The notes beneath the pieces are model-generated. The model worked only from the letters and a program-made list of their open reading frames with translations, was not told the DNA's origin and searched no databases. From contig NZ_JBEQZJ010000011.1 of NCBI RefSeq assembly GCF_045223415.1, positions 22,186-86,185 of the forward strand: a stretch of 64,000 nt of DNA. The letters are read 5' to 3'. This DNA is from Hoskinsella mucinilytica. Its GTDB lineage: Bacteria; Bacillota_I; Bacilli_A; Erysipelotrichales; Erysipelotrichaceae. Each line of letters begins with the position of its first letter. Within the stretch, counting starts at the first letter, position 1. Positions 26,709 to 35,906 of this stretch are shown here, in pieces. Position numbers and translations under genes: made by a program.

Positions 26709-29358
26709 CGTGTGCACCTCCTTCCCAATACAAGGTATCATCTAACTCAATCAGAGGTTTTCTTTCCGTATAAAAGCCTTTAAATCTACATATTTCATGA
26801 TAGCTACAATACAGACAAGCATCTGTATCCGGAGTACAACTGATATTTCCTGATAAAATGCGCTTACCTATCATTTTATATATATCATGGAACCATGAGC
26901 AAATGGTTTCATAATTGTAGTATTTCCTTGCTTTTACGATACCGTCTTTATTCATAGATACACCGGTAATATGTGAACCGTTATCATCTAGCATATCAAT
27001 ATCTTTTCGTAATGTCCAACCATTGAGACGATGTGCCTTTAACAGCGTTTCCTCATATTCCTCTTTATCACTTTCTTGAAAGCCGACAGGTCTTCGTTTC
27101 ATTTTTCCTGCAATATAAGGAATGTTTTGATTTTTCAATGAAATGTAATAAGCACCTAATACGTCCTTTTGCAGTTGTTTTTTTACAACAATAGAGTAGG
27201 TTAATAGTTGTAGTTGCAATGCCGCAAATACTTTATCCTCACTAAGTGTTTTACTGCTACTTTTATAGTCTAAAATACAATAGAAATTACCGCTTTCATC
27301 TATTCGATCGATATAACCCTTTAACGCAAAGCTAATCCCATTTTCAATCGGAAATTCTTGATGAAATTCGTATTCTTGTAAAGAAGGGTGCATAGCGTTA
27401 TGGGATTCAAAATCATCTAGTCGTTTTAAAGTTTGGGTAAAGCTAACAAGAAAACGGCGTTTTACTATTTGCATAAAATCAGCATTATTTGGAAAAACCT
27501 CTTGAATGGCTTCTACCTCTGCATCCACGATTTCTTCTAAACGATTCATGGTTGCTTTCGTATAGTCTTTTCCTAATTCTTCCACTAAGGTTTCAAGGAT
27601 GTAATGTGCCATCGTCCCCATATAAGAGGGATCAAAGCCATGTTGCATTGGTTCTCGTAGCGATAATCCATAACGAAGGAAATATGCATAAGGACAATGA
27701 ATATAACGTTCAATTGCGGATATAGAACCTTTGATATGATGATCTTTGACAAATAAAGCTTTGGCTGTATCAGAAGAAATTGTAAAATCTTGTACGATCA
27801 TTTCGTAGTTTTCTATCAAAGGTAAGGAGGTTGGATCCATATTCATATATTCTTCGATTTCCAGAGCAGCTTCATTTCCTTTGCCCTCATAACTTCCAAG
27901 TGGGAATGTCACAATGAGATGGGAATTGGCTGAAAGTTGTTTTTGACATTGATTGATATAATGCTGATAGCGTTGTTCCATATCCGGTAATAAAGTGTCT
28001 TGTAAATAGGTTTCATCGAAGATACCACTTTCACTTGGAAAGGCAGGATAATTTTTTTGCGTTGCACCGAGGATAAAATGATGGCATTTACTTGTAATGA
28101 TCTGCTTCAAATCCGCTAAGATGACACCTTGTACTTCATGTACACTTTTTGATATAGCGATTTCTTTGATTTCGGGAAGGATAAAGGCAAGATCCTCTTT
28201 GGTTTTTAAATAGGGATAACATAAGGAAAGTAGTTCCTGAATCTGTTTTAGTGCCTGTATATCATCAAGAGATGAATGCTTCATACTGTCATGTAAGATA
28301 TCGATCAACTGTGTGAGCAAAGTAGGTATATTTTCTTCCATCATTTTTGTCAAAGTAGGATAAAGAGCCAACCTACATTCCTCCGCTCGTACTTCTAAGT
28401 CTTTTAATTTTTCTACTTCAAGTTCATCTAGAATATGACCAAAAGCATGTAGCGTTTGTAAATGAGTAAATGCTTGATGAACATCACAATCGAATATTTC
28501 CATGTATTCTCTGAATTCATCTAGATATTCATGAGCAAATAAACCTGCATCCATACAGGCAAAAAGATCCTCTGAATCATTTGATAAAGAATAAGAAAGC
28601 ATACTTGCAAATCTTTGAGAAATGATGCTGTTTTTAGATTGCTGAAGCATGGTGTATGGAATGCCATATCGTTGAAATACCTGTTCAACCACAGGTTTAT
28701 AGTTAGGTGCACAAAGGGTCATTACGATATCAGATGCATCAAGATCATGTGTGATGATATATTGTGCAATAGCCTCACACTCTTGACGCATATTGATGGC
28801 ATGATAAAATTCTTTTTCTTGATATGGATGATCCATAGCTATGATCGTAGCGCCTTGTTTGATCAGTTGTTCAAATATCTGTTGTTCCTTTAGCGTATAA
28901 AAGGAGTCATAAAGATAGACGTTACGACAATCGGATAATTTCGCAAGCACTTCATTTTGTTGATCTTGTGCGCTTTCGATAGGATAAAGAAGAGAGATGA
29001 TTTCTTTGATTTCGCTTTGTGCTTGTGTATGAGTGGGAAGATCCTTTGGTAGGATATGATAAAATTTCATCTTTTCCATAAAGCTATGGCATTCTTTCAA
29101 AAAAGAAGGAGTCAAAGCAATAGATTGATAGGTCTTCATATGCGCTTGCATGGTTTTTATTTTTTCTTTATATAAAAAACAAAGCTCTAATGGATCCTTT
29201 GGTTCTTTATGGCTTAAAGATGCCAGATAGGCAGTAGGGGATAATATTTTAATACCAATACAGCCGTTTTGCCCCTCTAATAATGAGGAACGCAAAAAAG
29301 GATGTAGGTAACTTGGTGCTATCAAAATAGAAAAGGGAGGCAAGGTTTCTTTGATCAT
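26692..29358 (-). CDS. addB: ATP-dependent nuclease subunit B (AddB/RexB-like)
   Basis: Partner of AddA. The C-terminal nuclease has I-L-D-Y-K-S-S, and the four cysteines of the iron-sulphur staple are visible: one in Y-I-H-C-P-Y-A-Y-F and three in the C-L-Y-C-S-Y-H-E-I-C tail segment. At 888 aa it is much shorter than Bacillus AddB (about 1160), and the N-terminus I-L-I-A-P-S-Y-L has no P-loop, so ATP binding by this subunit is probably lost, as in streptococcal RexB. AAGGAG precedes the ATG by 7 nt. It is the first gene of the addB-addA operon. Confidence 0.88.
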   Translation of the reverse strand: MIKETLPPFSILIAPSYLHPFLRSSLLEGQNGCIGIKILSPTAYLASLSHKEPKDPLELCFLYKEKIKTMQAHMKTYQSIALTPSFLKECHSFMEKMKFYHILPKDLPTHTQAQSEIKEIISLLYPIESAQDQQNEVLAKLSDCRNVYLYDSFYTLKEQQIFEQLIKQGATIIAMDHPYQEKEFYHAINMRQECEAIAQYIITHDLDASDIVMTLCAPNYKPVVEQVFQRYGIPYTMLQQSKNSIISQRFASMLSYSLSNDSEDLFACMDAGLFAHEYLDEFREYMEIFDCDVHQAFTHLQTLHAFGHILDELEVEKLKDLEVRAEECRLALYPTLTKMMEENIPTLLTQLIDILHDSMKHSSLDDIQALKQIQELLSLCYPYLKTKEDLAFILPEIKEIAISKSVHEVQGVILADLKQIITSKCHHFILGATQKNYPAFPSESGIFDETYLQDTLLPDMEQRYQHYINQCQKQLSANSHLIVTFPLGSYEGKGNEAALEIEEYMNMDPTSLPLIENYEMIVQDFTISSDTAKALFVKDHHIKGSISAIERYIHCPYAYFLRYGLSLREPMQHGFDPSYMGTMAHYILETLVEELGKDYTKATMNRLEEIVDAEVEAIQEVFPNNADFMQIVKRRFLVSFTQTLKRLDDFESHNAMHPSLQEYEFHQEFPIENGISFALKGYIDRIDESGNFYCILDYKSSSKTLSEDKVFAALQLQLLTYSIVVKKQLQKDVLGAYYISLKNQNIPYIAGKMKRRPVGFQESDKEEYEETLLKAHRLNGWTLRKDIDMLDDNGSHITGVSMNKDGIVKARKYYNYETICSWFHDIYKMIGKRILSGNISCTPDTDACLYCSYHEICRFKGFYTERKPLIELDDTLYWEGGAHDADME

Positions 29359-29612
29359 AAAAAAGCTCCTTTCGAATGAATTTATTATATCATACTGAAT
29401 GAGTCAGCTGTATCGATTTGAAGAAATTGTAAGATTTGGTAATGCTTGATTTCTTATGAGTTTGATCATGTGAAAAGAATGCTTTGATTGTTCATGATAG
29501 ATGGGAAGGATCCCATAGCTTGTTTTTTTGTATGGAAGGAAAACAGTGGCTTTTATGTCGTATTTCTTTTCAATCTATGATATACTTCAAGAGCAGAATT
29601 GGAGTTGATAAC

Positions 29613-30497
29613 ATGAAGGATTATTTAGTAAAAGCACTGGCATGTGAGGAACGTGTTCGTATTTATATGTGTACCAGCAAACATTTGATAGAAGATGCTG
29701 TAAAACGTTTTGATTTATGGCCAACGAGCGCAGCAGCACTAGGTAGAACCTTATCAGTTGGTAGTTTGATGGGGAGTATGTTGAAGTCTGAACAAGAACA
29801 ACTTACCATTACGATCAATGGGCATGGACCTATCGGCACGATCATGGTGGATGCATATAGTGATGGTCATGTCAGAGGATTTGTAGGTGATCCCCACATC
29901 ATGATGCAATATGAGAATGGGCATTTGGCAGTTGGGACAGCAGTAGGTAGTGATGGCTATCTTGAGGTTACGAAGGACTTTCATATGAAAGAGAATTGGA
30001 AAGGTACCGTGGCGTTACAAAGTGGTGAGTTAGGAGAAGATTTCGCTTATTATTTTACTGTAAGTGAACAAACACCAAGTGCTGTTTCTGTAGGCGTTTT
30101 GGTAAATCCTGATGATACCATTCAATCAGCCGGTGCATTGATCATTCAAATGCTACCAGATGCGAAAGAGGAAGATATTCAAAAGGTAGAAGCGGTATTG
30201 GCGAAGCTACCACCAATGAGTGATCTTATGAATCAAAGTGATAGTTTAGAAAACACATTAAAAGAATTGTTCGAGGATGTTAAGATCTTAACGACACAAG
30301 AAATTGAATTCCGTTGTGACTGTGATCGCAGTAAGATGAAACGAGTGCTTACTACTTTAAGTAAGGAAGAGCGTCTGGCAATGATAGAAGAGGATCATGG
30401 TTGCGAAATTACATGTAATTTTTGCGGAGAAAAATATCATTTTGATGAAGCGGAATTAAGAGATTTAGAAAGGTTTATCGATCAATATGCAAAATAA
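29613..30497 (+). CDS. hslO: Redox-regulated chaperone Hsp33
   Basis: Hsp33 is a cytoplasmic holdase switched on by oxidation of a zinc-bound cysteine tetrad. The tetrad is visible as C-D-C in F-R-C-D-C-D and C-N-F-C-G near the C-terminus. The N-terminal half has the G-H-G-P-I-G-T-I and V-G-D-P motifs. The ATG at 29613 is chosen (GGAG 8 nt upstream, 294 aa, normal length); the frame is open from 29484 but that extension has no family similarity. It overlaps dusB by 11 bp. Confidence 0.93.
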   Translation: MKDYLVKALACEERVRIYMCTSKHLIEDAVKRFDLWPTSAAALGRTLSVGSLMGSMLKSEQEQLTITINGHGPIGTIMVDAYSDGHVRGFVGDPHIMMQYENGHLAVGTAVGSDGYLEVTKDFHMKENWKGTVALQSGELGEDFAYYFTVSEQTPSAVSVGVLVNPDDTIQSAGALIIQMLPDAKEEDIQKVEAVLAKLPPMSDLMNQSDSLENTLKELFEDVKILTTQEIEFRCDCDRSKMKRVLTTLSKEERLAMIEEDHGCEITCNFCGEKYHFDEAELRDLERFIDQYAK

Positions 30498-31482
30498 ATG
30501 CTGGAATATAGGAAATGTTACCATTGATAATCGTGTTGTTATCGCACCAATGGCCGGTATCAGCAATCCGGCTTTTCGAATGATTTGTAAAGAATTTCAA
30601 GCGGGATTGATTTATACTGAAATGGTAAGCGATAAAGCCTTATATTATGATAATGAAAAAACGATCCAAATGACAGATGTAGAAGAAAGTGAGCATCCTT
30701 TGACCATGCAAATTTTTGGCCATGATATAGAAACCATGGTTTATGCCGCAAAATTACTGGATACCAAAACTGATTGCGATATCATTGACATCAATATGGG
30801 ATGTCCTGTTAATAAAATAGTAAAATCAAATGCGGGAAGTGCGCTGATGAAGGATGTTGACCATGCTATTATGATGAGTAAAGCTGTAGTGGATGCTGTG
30901 AAGAAACCGGTAACCGTCAAAATGCGAATTGGTTGGGATTTAGATCAGATTACCTGTGTACAGCTTGCGAAAGGATTAGAGTCCATAGGCGTAAGTGCAT
31001 TGGCAGTACATGGCAGAACAAGAAAACAAATGTATGAAGGTCATGCGGATTGGTCCTATATCAAAAAGGTAAAGGAAGCGGTATCCATTCCTGTTATGGG
31101 AAATGGAGATATCAAAAGTGGTGAAGATGCCAAACGTATGATGGATGAAACCGGTTGTGATGCTGTCATGGTAGGTCGAGGTGTCCTGGGTGATCCTTGG
31201 TTGATCAAGGAAATCGTTCATTATTTGGATACCGGAGAAACCTTACCACCGGCTAGTATGGAAGAAAAATTCGAAATGGCAAAGCTACATGCAACGAGAT
31301 TATGTAAATTAAAAGGAGAATATGTCGGTATTCGTGAAATGAGAGGGCATGCGGCATGGTATGTCAAGGGATTGCCTGGCTCTCATAAATTAAAGGATGC
31401 ATTGACAAAAATCGAAACATATGAAGAGATGCTTTCTATCTTAGAAGCATATGAAAAAGAAGCAGAAGCAAGAGGAAAATAA
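30487..31482 (+). CDS. dusB: tRNA-dihydrouridine synthase DusB
   Basis: An FMN enzyme reducing specific uridines in tRNA D-loops. The N-terminus has I-A-P-M-A-G-I-S-N-P-A-F-R. The catalytic cysteine is in N-M-G-C-P-V-N-K-I, followed by G-S-A-L-M-K-D, and the FMN phosphate region is M-V-G-R-G-V-L-G-D-P-W. At 331 aa it is normal. It overlaps the hslO stop and lies directly before the cyclophilin gene, so the three probably form an operon. Confidence 0.94.
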   Translation: MQNKCWNIGNVTIDNRVVIAPMAGISNPAFRMICKEFQAGLIYTEMVSDKALYYDNEKTIQMTDVEESEHPLTMQIFGHDIETMVYAAKLLDTKTDCDIIDINMGCPVNKIVKSNAGSALMKDVDHAIMMSKAVVDAVKKPVTVKMRIGWDLDQITCVQLAKGLESIGVSALAVHGRTRKQMYEGHADWSYIKKVKEAVSIPVMGNGDIKSGEDAKRMMDETGCDAVMVGRGVLGDPWLIKEIVHYLDTGETLPPASMEEKFEMAKLHATRLCKLKGEYVGIREMRGHAAWYVKGLPGSHKLKDALTKIETYEEMLSILEAYEKEAEARGK

Positions 31483-31483
31483 T

Positions 31484-32101
31484 ATGAAGAAACTATATAA
31501 AAAGAAAATAAGAATCATCTTAATGACATTCTGTGTGATGTTTTTGGTTACAGCTTGCAAAAGTTCAAAGGATACGGAAAGTGAACCATCTAAAGACTTA
31601 TTATCCGGTACGATTCAAGCAGAAATTGATGTCAAAGATATGGGGGTCATCAAACTTTCACTTGATGCAGATACGGCACCGATTACGGTTACTAATTTTG
31701 TGAAATTGGCCAAAGACGGATTTTATGACGGTTTAACTTTTCATCGTATTATTGATGGATTTATGATTCAAGGTGGCGATCCTAATGGAAATGGAACCGG
31801 AGGATCAAATGAAACGATCAAGGGAGAATTTGAAAGTAATGGTGTTGAAAATTCTATCAAACATGTTCGTGGCGTAATATCAATGGCTCGCTCTAAGGCA
31901 ATGGATAGTGCAAGTTCACAATTCTTTATCATGCAGGCAGATGCTCCTCATTTGGATGGCGATTATGCTGCATTTGGTAAGGTGACAGAAGGTATGGAAA
32001 TCGTTGACCAGATCTGTAAGGATGCAAAGGGACAGGATAGTAGTGGGACGGTAGCAAAAGAAGATCAACCGATCATTACAACAATCAAAATTATCGAATA
32101 A
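31484..32101 (+). CDS. Cyclophilin-type peptidyl-prolyl isomerase lipoprotein
   Basis: A secreted, lipid-anchored folding helper. The basic N-terminus and hydrophobic stretch end in the lipobox L-V-T-A-C (Cys near residue 26). The cyclophilin core has F-H-R-I-I-D-G-F-M-I-Q-G-G-D, the catalytic arginine and glutamine motif, and S-S-Q-F-F-I-M. The ATG at 31484 (GAGGAAAATAAT upstream) is preferred to the ATG at 31451 because it gives a proper signal peptide. It starts 2 bp after dusB ends. Confidence 0.9.
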   Translation: MKKLYKKKIRIILMTFCVMFLVTACKSSKDTESEPSKDLLSGTIQAEIDVKDMGVIKLSLDADTAPITVTNFVKLAKDGFYDGLTFHRIIDGFMIQGGDPNGNGTGGSNETIKGEFESNGVENSIKHVRGVISMARSKAMDSASSQFFIMQADAPHLDGDYAAFGKVTEGMEIVDQICKDAKGQDSSGTVAKEDQPIITTIKIIE

Positions 32102-32109
32102 GATTGCTT

Positions 32110-32140
32110 ATGCTTTTGTTTTAATGAACAAAGGCATTTT
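32110..32140 (+). terminator. Terminator of the hslO-dusB-cyclophilin operon
   Basis: An 11-bp stem ATGCTTTTGTT/AACAAAGGCAT with one wobble and a 6-nt loop, followed by TTTT. Confidence 0.75.
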
Positions 32141-32359
32141 CATATACTTGAGATATTGTAAAAACTAAGGAAAAACAAATATTCTTGAAAATGAAAAGAA
32201 AATGATGTTAGTTGAAGCTTGTGTGTGAAGCAAGGCTCTATGTCAGGATGTATATAAAAGGATGCGATAAGGGAATCGTTTTTATTTATTGTAATTGATT
32301 TTTTGTACCATGAAGTAGAAAGCTTTCAGTGCTTTTCTTCAAGAATATGAGAAAAAGGC

Positions 32360-32389
32360 TTGATTTTTCAAGGTTGTATCCTATATAAT
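32360..32389 (+). promoter_or_regulatory. lysS promoter
   Basis: TTGATT, 18 bp, TATAAT; the predicted start near 32396 begins the T-box leader. The ~220 bp between the previous terminator and this promoter show nothing else recognisable. Confidence 0.65.
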
Positions 32390-32395
32390 CAATAT

Positions 32396-32636
32396 GCAAA
32401 TATGGCGTTGAAGAGAAAGTATGATAAATGTGGAATCATAGAGAGCATCTGTTGGTGGAAATGATGTAGGAAACTTTGTCAAAAATAAAGACTTGGAGCC
32501 TTCCGATAGGACGTTTATTCACGTTACGAATAGACTTATATTAAGTCACTAAGACTGCTTTGGGCAACCAGGTAGTGAATTAGGGTGGTACCACGATCAA
32601 GCTCTCGTCCCTATATGGGTAGAGAGCTTTTATTTA
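32396..32636 (+). promoter_or_regulatory. T-box riboswitch leader of lysS
   Basis: The T-box core AGGGTGGTACCACG is at 32582-32595. Upstream are Stem I elements: AGAGAG and GGTGGAAA, then a TTTG-TC-AAA segment near 32478-32486 with AAA as the likely lysine specifier, and CTTGGAGCC. The T of TGGT that faces the tRNA discriminator base fits A73 of lysine tRNA. The terminator is AAGCTCTC/GAGAGCTT with an inner CCC/GGG and a T-rich tail (32599-32636). Uncharged tRNA-Lys should favour read-through into lysS. Confidence 0.88.
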
Positions 32637-32651
32637 TGTAAAGGAGTATAA

Positions 32652-34136
32652 ATGATGGAAAAATTGACAGAACAAGAAAAGATTCGTCGTCAGAAAATGC
32701 AGGACTTAATCGATATGGGAATTGAGCCATTTGGAACTGCATATCAAAGAACACACAAATCAGGAGAAATTCGTGCAGCATATGAAAACTGTACAAAGGA
32801 AGAATTAGTTGAAAAGAATATTGTAGTAAAAATAGCCGGACGTATTATGACAAAACGTCGCCAAGGAAAAGCTGGATTTATGCACATTCAAGATTTGGAT
32901 GGAAGAATTCAGATTTATGTTCGTAAAGACGTAATCGGAGAAGAGCAATATGAGATTTTCAAGAAATCAGATATTGGTGATATCGTGGGAATCGAAGGTA
33001 TCGTAATGAAAACAGATCATGGAGAATTATCCATTAAAGCAACTGTTTACACTCATTTAACCAAAGCACTACGACCTTTGCCTGAAAAATTCCATGGATT
33101 ACAAGATACAGAGGAACGTTTCCGTAGACGTTATGTAGATTTGATCATGAATGATACAAGCAAGAAGGTTGCGTTGATGAGACCGAGAATTATTCGTGCA
33201 ATCCAGCGTTATTTAGATGGCAAAGGATTGGTAGAGGTGGAAACACCAGTTTTACAACCGATTCTTGGAGGTGCTGCCGCAAGACCGTTTGTGACACATC
33301 ACAATACTTTGGATATGGATTTTTATATGCGTATCGCAACAGAGTTACCATTAAAGAGATTGATTGTCGGTGGTTTAGAAGGTGTTTATGAGATTGGACG
33401 TCTATTCCGTAATGAAGGTATGGATGCTACACATAATCCTGAATTTACAACAGTAGAAGCTTATATGGCTTATTCTGATTTAAATGGTATGATGGATTTA
33501 ATTGAAGGATTGTTTGATTATGTATCTAAAGAGGTTTTGGGAACTACTGAAATCACTTATAACGATAAAGAAATTTCATTAAAAGCACCATTTAAGCGTC
33601 TTCATATGGCAGATGCAATTAAAGAAGCATGTGGTGTGGATTTCTGGCAGGATATGAGCTATGAGGAAGCATGTGCAATCGCTAAGGAACATGAAATCGA
33701 AGTAGAGAAAAAGCATAACAGTGTTGGTCATATCATTAATTTATTCTTTGAAAAGTATGTGGAAGAAACATTGATTCAGCCAACTTATATTTATGGTCAT
33801 CCAACTTCTATTTCACCTCTTGCGAAAAAGAATGCGCAGGATCCTAGATTTGCGGATCGATATGAATTGTTCATTGATGGACATGAGTATGCAAATGCGT
33901 TCTCTGAGTTAAATGATCCAATTGATCAAAGAGAGCGTTTTGAAAATCAGTTGAAGCTACGTGATCTTGGTGATGATGAAGCGAATGAAATGGATGTAGA
34001 TTATGTGGAAGCGTTGGAATATGGTTTGCCTCCTACTGGTGGTGTTGGTTTGGGAATCGATCGTTTTGTGATGTTATTAACAGGACAGACAACAATTAGA
34101 GAGGTTTTGCTGTTTCCGCATATGAAGAATAAGTAG
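32652..34136 (+). CDS. lysS: Lysyl-tRNA synthetase (class II)
   Basis: Charges tRNA-Lys. The N-terminal OB-fold spans about residues 50-150 (V-K-I-A-G-R-I-M-T-K-R and F-M-H-I-Q-D-L-D-G-R-I-Q). Class II motif 2 is F-R-N-E-G-M-D-A-T-H-N-P-E-F-T and motif 3 is G-V-G-L-G-I-D-R-F-V-M-L. At 494 aa it is normal. Two ATGs (32652 and 32655) follow AGGAG; the second has better spacing. Regulated by the T-box just upstream. Confidence 0.96.
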   Translation: MMEKLTEQEKIRRQKMQDLIDMGIEPFGTAYQRTHKSGEIRAAYENCTKEELVEKNIVVKIAGRIMTKRRQGKAGFMHIQDLDGRIQIYVRKDVIGEEQYEIFKKSDIGDIVGIEGIVMKTDHGELSIKATVYTHLTKALRPLPEKFHGLQDTEERFRRRYVDLIMNDTSKKVALMRPRIIRAIQRYLDGKGLVEVETPVLQPILGGAAARPFVTHHNTLDMDFYMRIATELPLKRLIVGGLEGVYEIGRLFRNEGMDATHNPEFTTVEAYMAYSDLNGMMDLIEGLFDYVSKEVLGTTEITYNDKEISLKAPFKRLHMADAIKEACGVDFWQDMSYEEACAIAKEHEIEVEKKHNSVGHIINLFFEKYVEETLIQPTYIYGHPTSISPLAKKNAQDPRFADRYELFIDGHEYANAFSELNDPIDQRERFENQLKLRDLGDDEANEMDVDYVEALEYGLPPTGGVGLGIDRFVMLLTGQTTIREVLLFPHMKNK

Positions 34137-34153
34137 AGGTCTGTACAGGTACC

Positions 34154-34297
34154 ATACAGATAGCATACAACTCAAAAATGCCGATAAACAGGGCACTTTT
34201 GGATGTATACAGACAGTATACGACGATAGATAAAAATCGCTGATTTTTCCGTAAAAACGCAAAAATGTCGTGAAAAGTCGTAGAAATGTCGTGAAAA
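34154..34297. repeat. Repeat cluster downstream of lysS, possible attachment region
   Basis: Two imperfect 18-bp direct repeats of the form ATACAGAyAGyATACrAC lie at 34154-34171 and 34207-34224. Three GTCGT-containing units, with AAATGTCGTGAAAA at 34263-34276 and 34284-34297 and a variant between them, are phased at 10-11 bp. Such arm-like repeats are typical of tyrosine-recombinase attachment sites. No integrase gene is in the window, so this is inference from pattern and from the element that follows. Confidence 0.4.
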
Positions 34298-34308
34298 TTT
34301 GATAGGAA

Positions 34309-34344
34309 TGGCCAGTTATTATGAAGAATAATTGGTCATTTTTT
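34309..34344 (+). terminator. Terminator downstream of lysS
   Basis: A 12-bp stem TGGCCAGTTATT/AATAATTGGTCA with two wobbles and a 6-nt loop, followed by six T. It lies 172 nt past lysS. Confidence 0.75.
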
Positions 34345-34426
34345 ATTATATATTTGTTGTCGGAAGGATTAAGTGATATGATTAAGACAAGATTGCAAAT
34401 TAGAATTTGTAGAGGAGGGATTGATA

Positions 34427-34837
34427 ATGAATGGAAAAGATGTACGTGTAGGTGTAAGCCTGCTGGTTGGTGACATGGAAAACATGGTTCGATTTTATAG
34501 AGATACACTAGGTTTTCAAACTCAATGGAATGACGGACCTTTTGCGGATTTTGAAACTGCAAGTGGAGAACTATCCTTATTTATGTATAGCAGGAAAGAA
34601 TTTGTAAAGGCAATAGGAGAAGATTATGTACTTCCAAAGGGTATCAATCAGACATTTGAAATCGCCCTTTGGCTATCCAATTTTGCTGAGGTGGATTTGG
34701 AGTATGAGCGTCTGTCAAAGTTGGGTGTGCAGTTTCCCACAGGAGCACCCATCACTTATCCTTTCGGTATCCGCAACTTTTACGTAGCTGATCCTGAGGG
34801 GAATTTGCTTGAAATTGGAAGTACAAGTGAAACATAG
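34427..34837 (+). CDS. VOC-superfamily (glyoxalase/bleomycin-resistance-like) protein
   Basis: A 136-aa single-domain vicinal-oxygen-chelate protein. The start V-S-L-L-V-G-D-M-E-N-M-V-R-F-Y-R-D-T-L-G-F and the end F-Y-V-A-D-P-E-G-N-L-L-E-I carry the usual beta-alpha-beta-beta-beta modules, with the C-terminal glutamate a likely metal ligand. Substrate unknown. The ATG at 34427 is chosen (AGGAGG 8 nt upstream) over the in-frame TTG at 34421. Confidence 0.82.
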   Translation: MNGKDVRVGVSLLVGDMENMVRFYRDTLGFQTQWNDGPFADFETASGELSLFMYSRKEFVKAIGEDYVLPKGINQTFEIALWLSNFAEVDLEYERLSKLGVQFPTGAPITYPFGIRNFYVADPEGNLLEIGSTSET

Positions 34838-34937
34838 GATAGAAACTCTACAAATTCTAGTTATGTAAAGGTAATGAAGTTATAGCAATTACAATAGCTA
34901 TTGTTTTGAATAGAAAAAAAGAAAGTGGAGGTATTTT

Positions 34938-35285
34938 ATGTTTAATGAAATATGTATATATGAGGCAAAACTGACCAAGTTAGATGAAATTGAAGAACTG
35001 ATGAAGGAAGTAGCGGAATTTTACTTGGAGCAAGATGGTGTTATTGATGTACACTATATAAAACGTACTCACCGACAAAAAGATTTCAATGCAGTTAAAG
35101 AGGGAGAATTACCTGTTCGTCTTACAAGAAATGTAGGTAAGGTGACATATGTCTTGTATTGGGTGCTGGAAAATGAAGAAGTACATGCAAGAGTTGGGAA
35201 ACTTGGTATAGAAAAATTCTATAAACGTTGGAATAGGTGTTTAACCACAATGCCCAAAATAATCTTGGGTGAGAATATTGTTTGA
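34938..35285 (+). CDS. Unknown small protein, possible alpha/beta-barrel monooxygenase-like fold
   Basis: A 115-aa cytoplasmic protein with no signal or membrane segment. The N-terminal pattern (I-C-I-Y-E-A-K-L, helix of L-D-E-I-E-E-L-M-K, then D-V-H-Y-I-K-R-T) resembles dimeric alpha/beta-barrel proteins of the ABM type, but the match is weak. It has a GGAGG site and lies between the VOC and SnoaL-like genes, as a group of small catabolic-like genes. Confidence 0.55.
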   Translation: MFNEICIYEAKLTKLDEIEELMKEVAEFYLEQDGVIDVHYIKRTHRQKDFNAVKEGELPVRLTRNVGKVTYVLYWVLENEEVHARVGKLGIEKFYKRWNRCLTTMPKIILGENIV

Positions 35286-35340
35286 TTTACAAATTTCAGT
35301 TTATCGGCTTTAAACATGAGTAATAAAAATTAGAATTTGT

Positions 35341-35751
35341 ATGAATGATAAAGAAAAAATCAAGTATTTTTGTGAAGTGGTAACATCTAATGGTCTCATA
35401 AATGAAGTTGAAAATTATGTTTCAACGAATTGTACCACTAGAGTTGGAGAAAAATCATATTATGTAGGTATTGAGGGTATGAAAGAGCATATTACAGCCG
35501 TGAGACAAACATATCCAGACTTGAAAATGACAGTAATTCGACAGTATAGTGATGGAGATTATATTATTTCCGAATTTATCGCAGAAGGAACACATAAAGG
35601 TGAATGGCTAGGAATGAAACCAACTGGAAAGAAATTAACTTTTACAGGAGTAGATGTAGATAAAGTTATTGATGGGAAAATTGTTGAGCATAGCGGTGCT
35701 ATGAACACTTTTGAAACATTGTTTGAAGAAGAAATTATCAAACCCGCATAG
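35341..35751 (+). CDS. SnoaL/NTF2-like (ester cyclase-type) protein
   Basis: A 136-aa single-domain NTF2-fold protein. The pattern of an N-terminal helix, Y-P-D-L-K-M-T-V, G-D-Y-I-I-S-E-F-I-A-E-G-T-H-K-G, then G-K-K-L-T-F-T-G-V-D-V and D-G-K-I-V-E-H-S is characteristic of the SnoaL-like polyketide cyclase/ester cyclase group. Function unknown. The ATG immediately follows a copy of the 15-bp repeat and has no ribosome binding site, which is unusual here and suggests that the upstream region was rearranged. Confidence 0.75.
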   Translation: MNDKEKIKYFCEVVTSNGLINEVENYVSTNCTTRVGEKSYYVGIEGMKEHITAVRQTYPDLKMTVIRQYSDGDYIISEFIAEGTHKGEWLGMKPTGKKLTFTGVDVDKVIDGKIVEHSGAMNTFETLFEEEIIKPA

Positions 35752-35906
35752 CAATAAATTGCAGTTTGTAGGATGAAAGCATGACTCAAAGCGAATCATG
35801 CTTTTTTTTGAATCATCTATGTTAACTCAAAATGGATTTTATTACAAGAATAGACTTTGTATAGATAAGAGGTCTATAATGGAAGAAAGAAGGAGGGAGA
35901 AGAATC

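Larger units (their letters stand above)
34397..35341. repeat. 15-bp direct repeat flanking two small genes
   Basis: AAATTAGAATTTGTA occurs exactly at 34397-34411 and 35327-35341. The first copy precedes a ribosome binding site; the second ends on the first base of the next gene's ATG, which has none. Confidence 0.5.

Noticed and set aside
29501..29530. Hairpin ATGGGA/TCCCAT followed by a T-run
   Set aside because: The T-run starts several bases after the stem and no gene ends just upstream, so terminator function is doubtful.
23984..29845. Long antisense frames across addA, addB and hslO
   Set aside because: They lie opposite well-supported genes, lack ribosome binding sites and encode no recognisable domains.
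34263..34297. Short repeats AAATGTCGTGAAAA with a regular period, CRISPR-like at first sight
   Set aside because: Only two exact copies, 14 bp long, 21 bp apart; no spacer-sized unique sequence and no cas genes.
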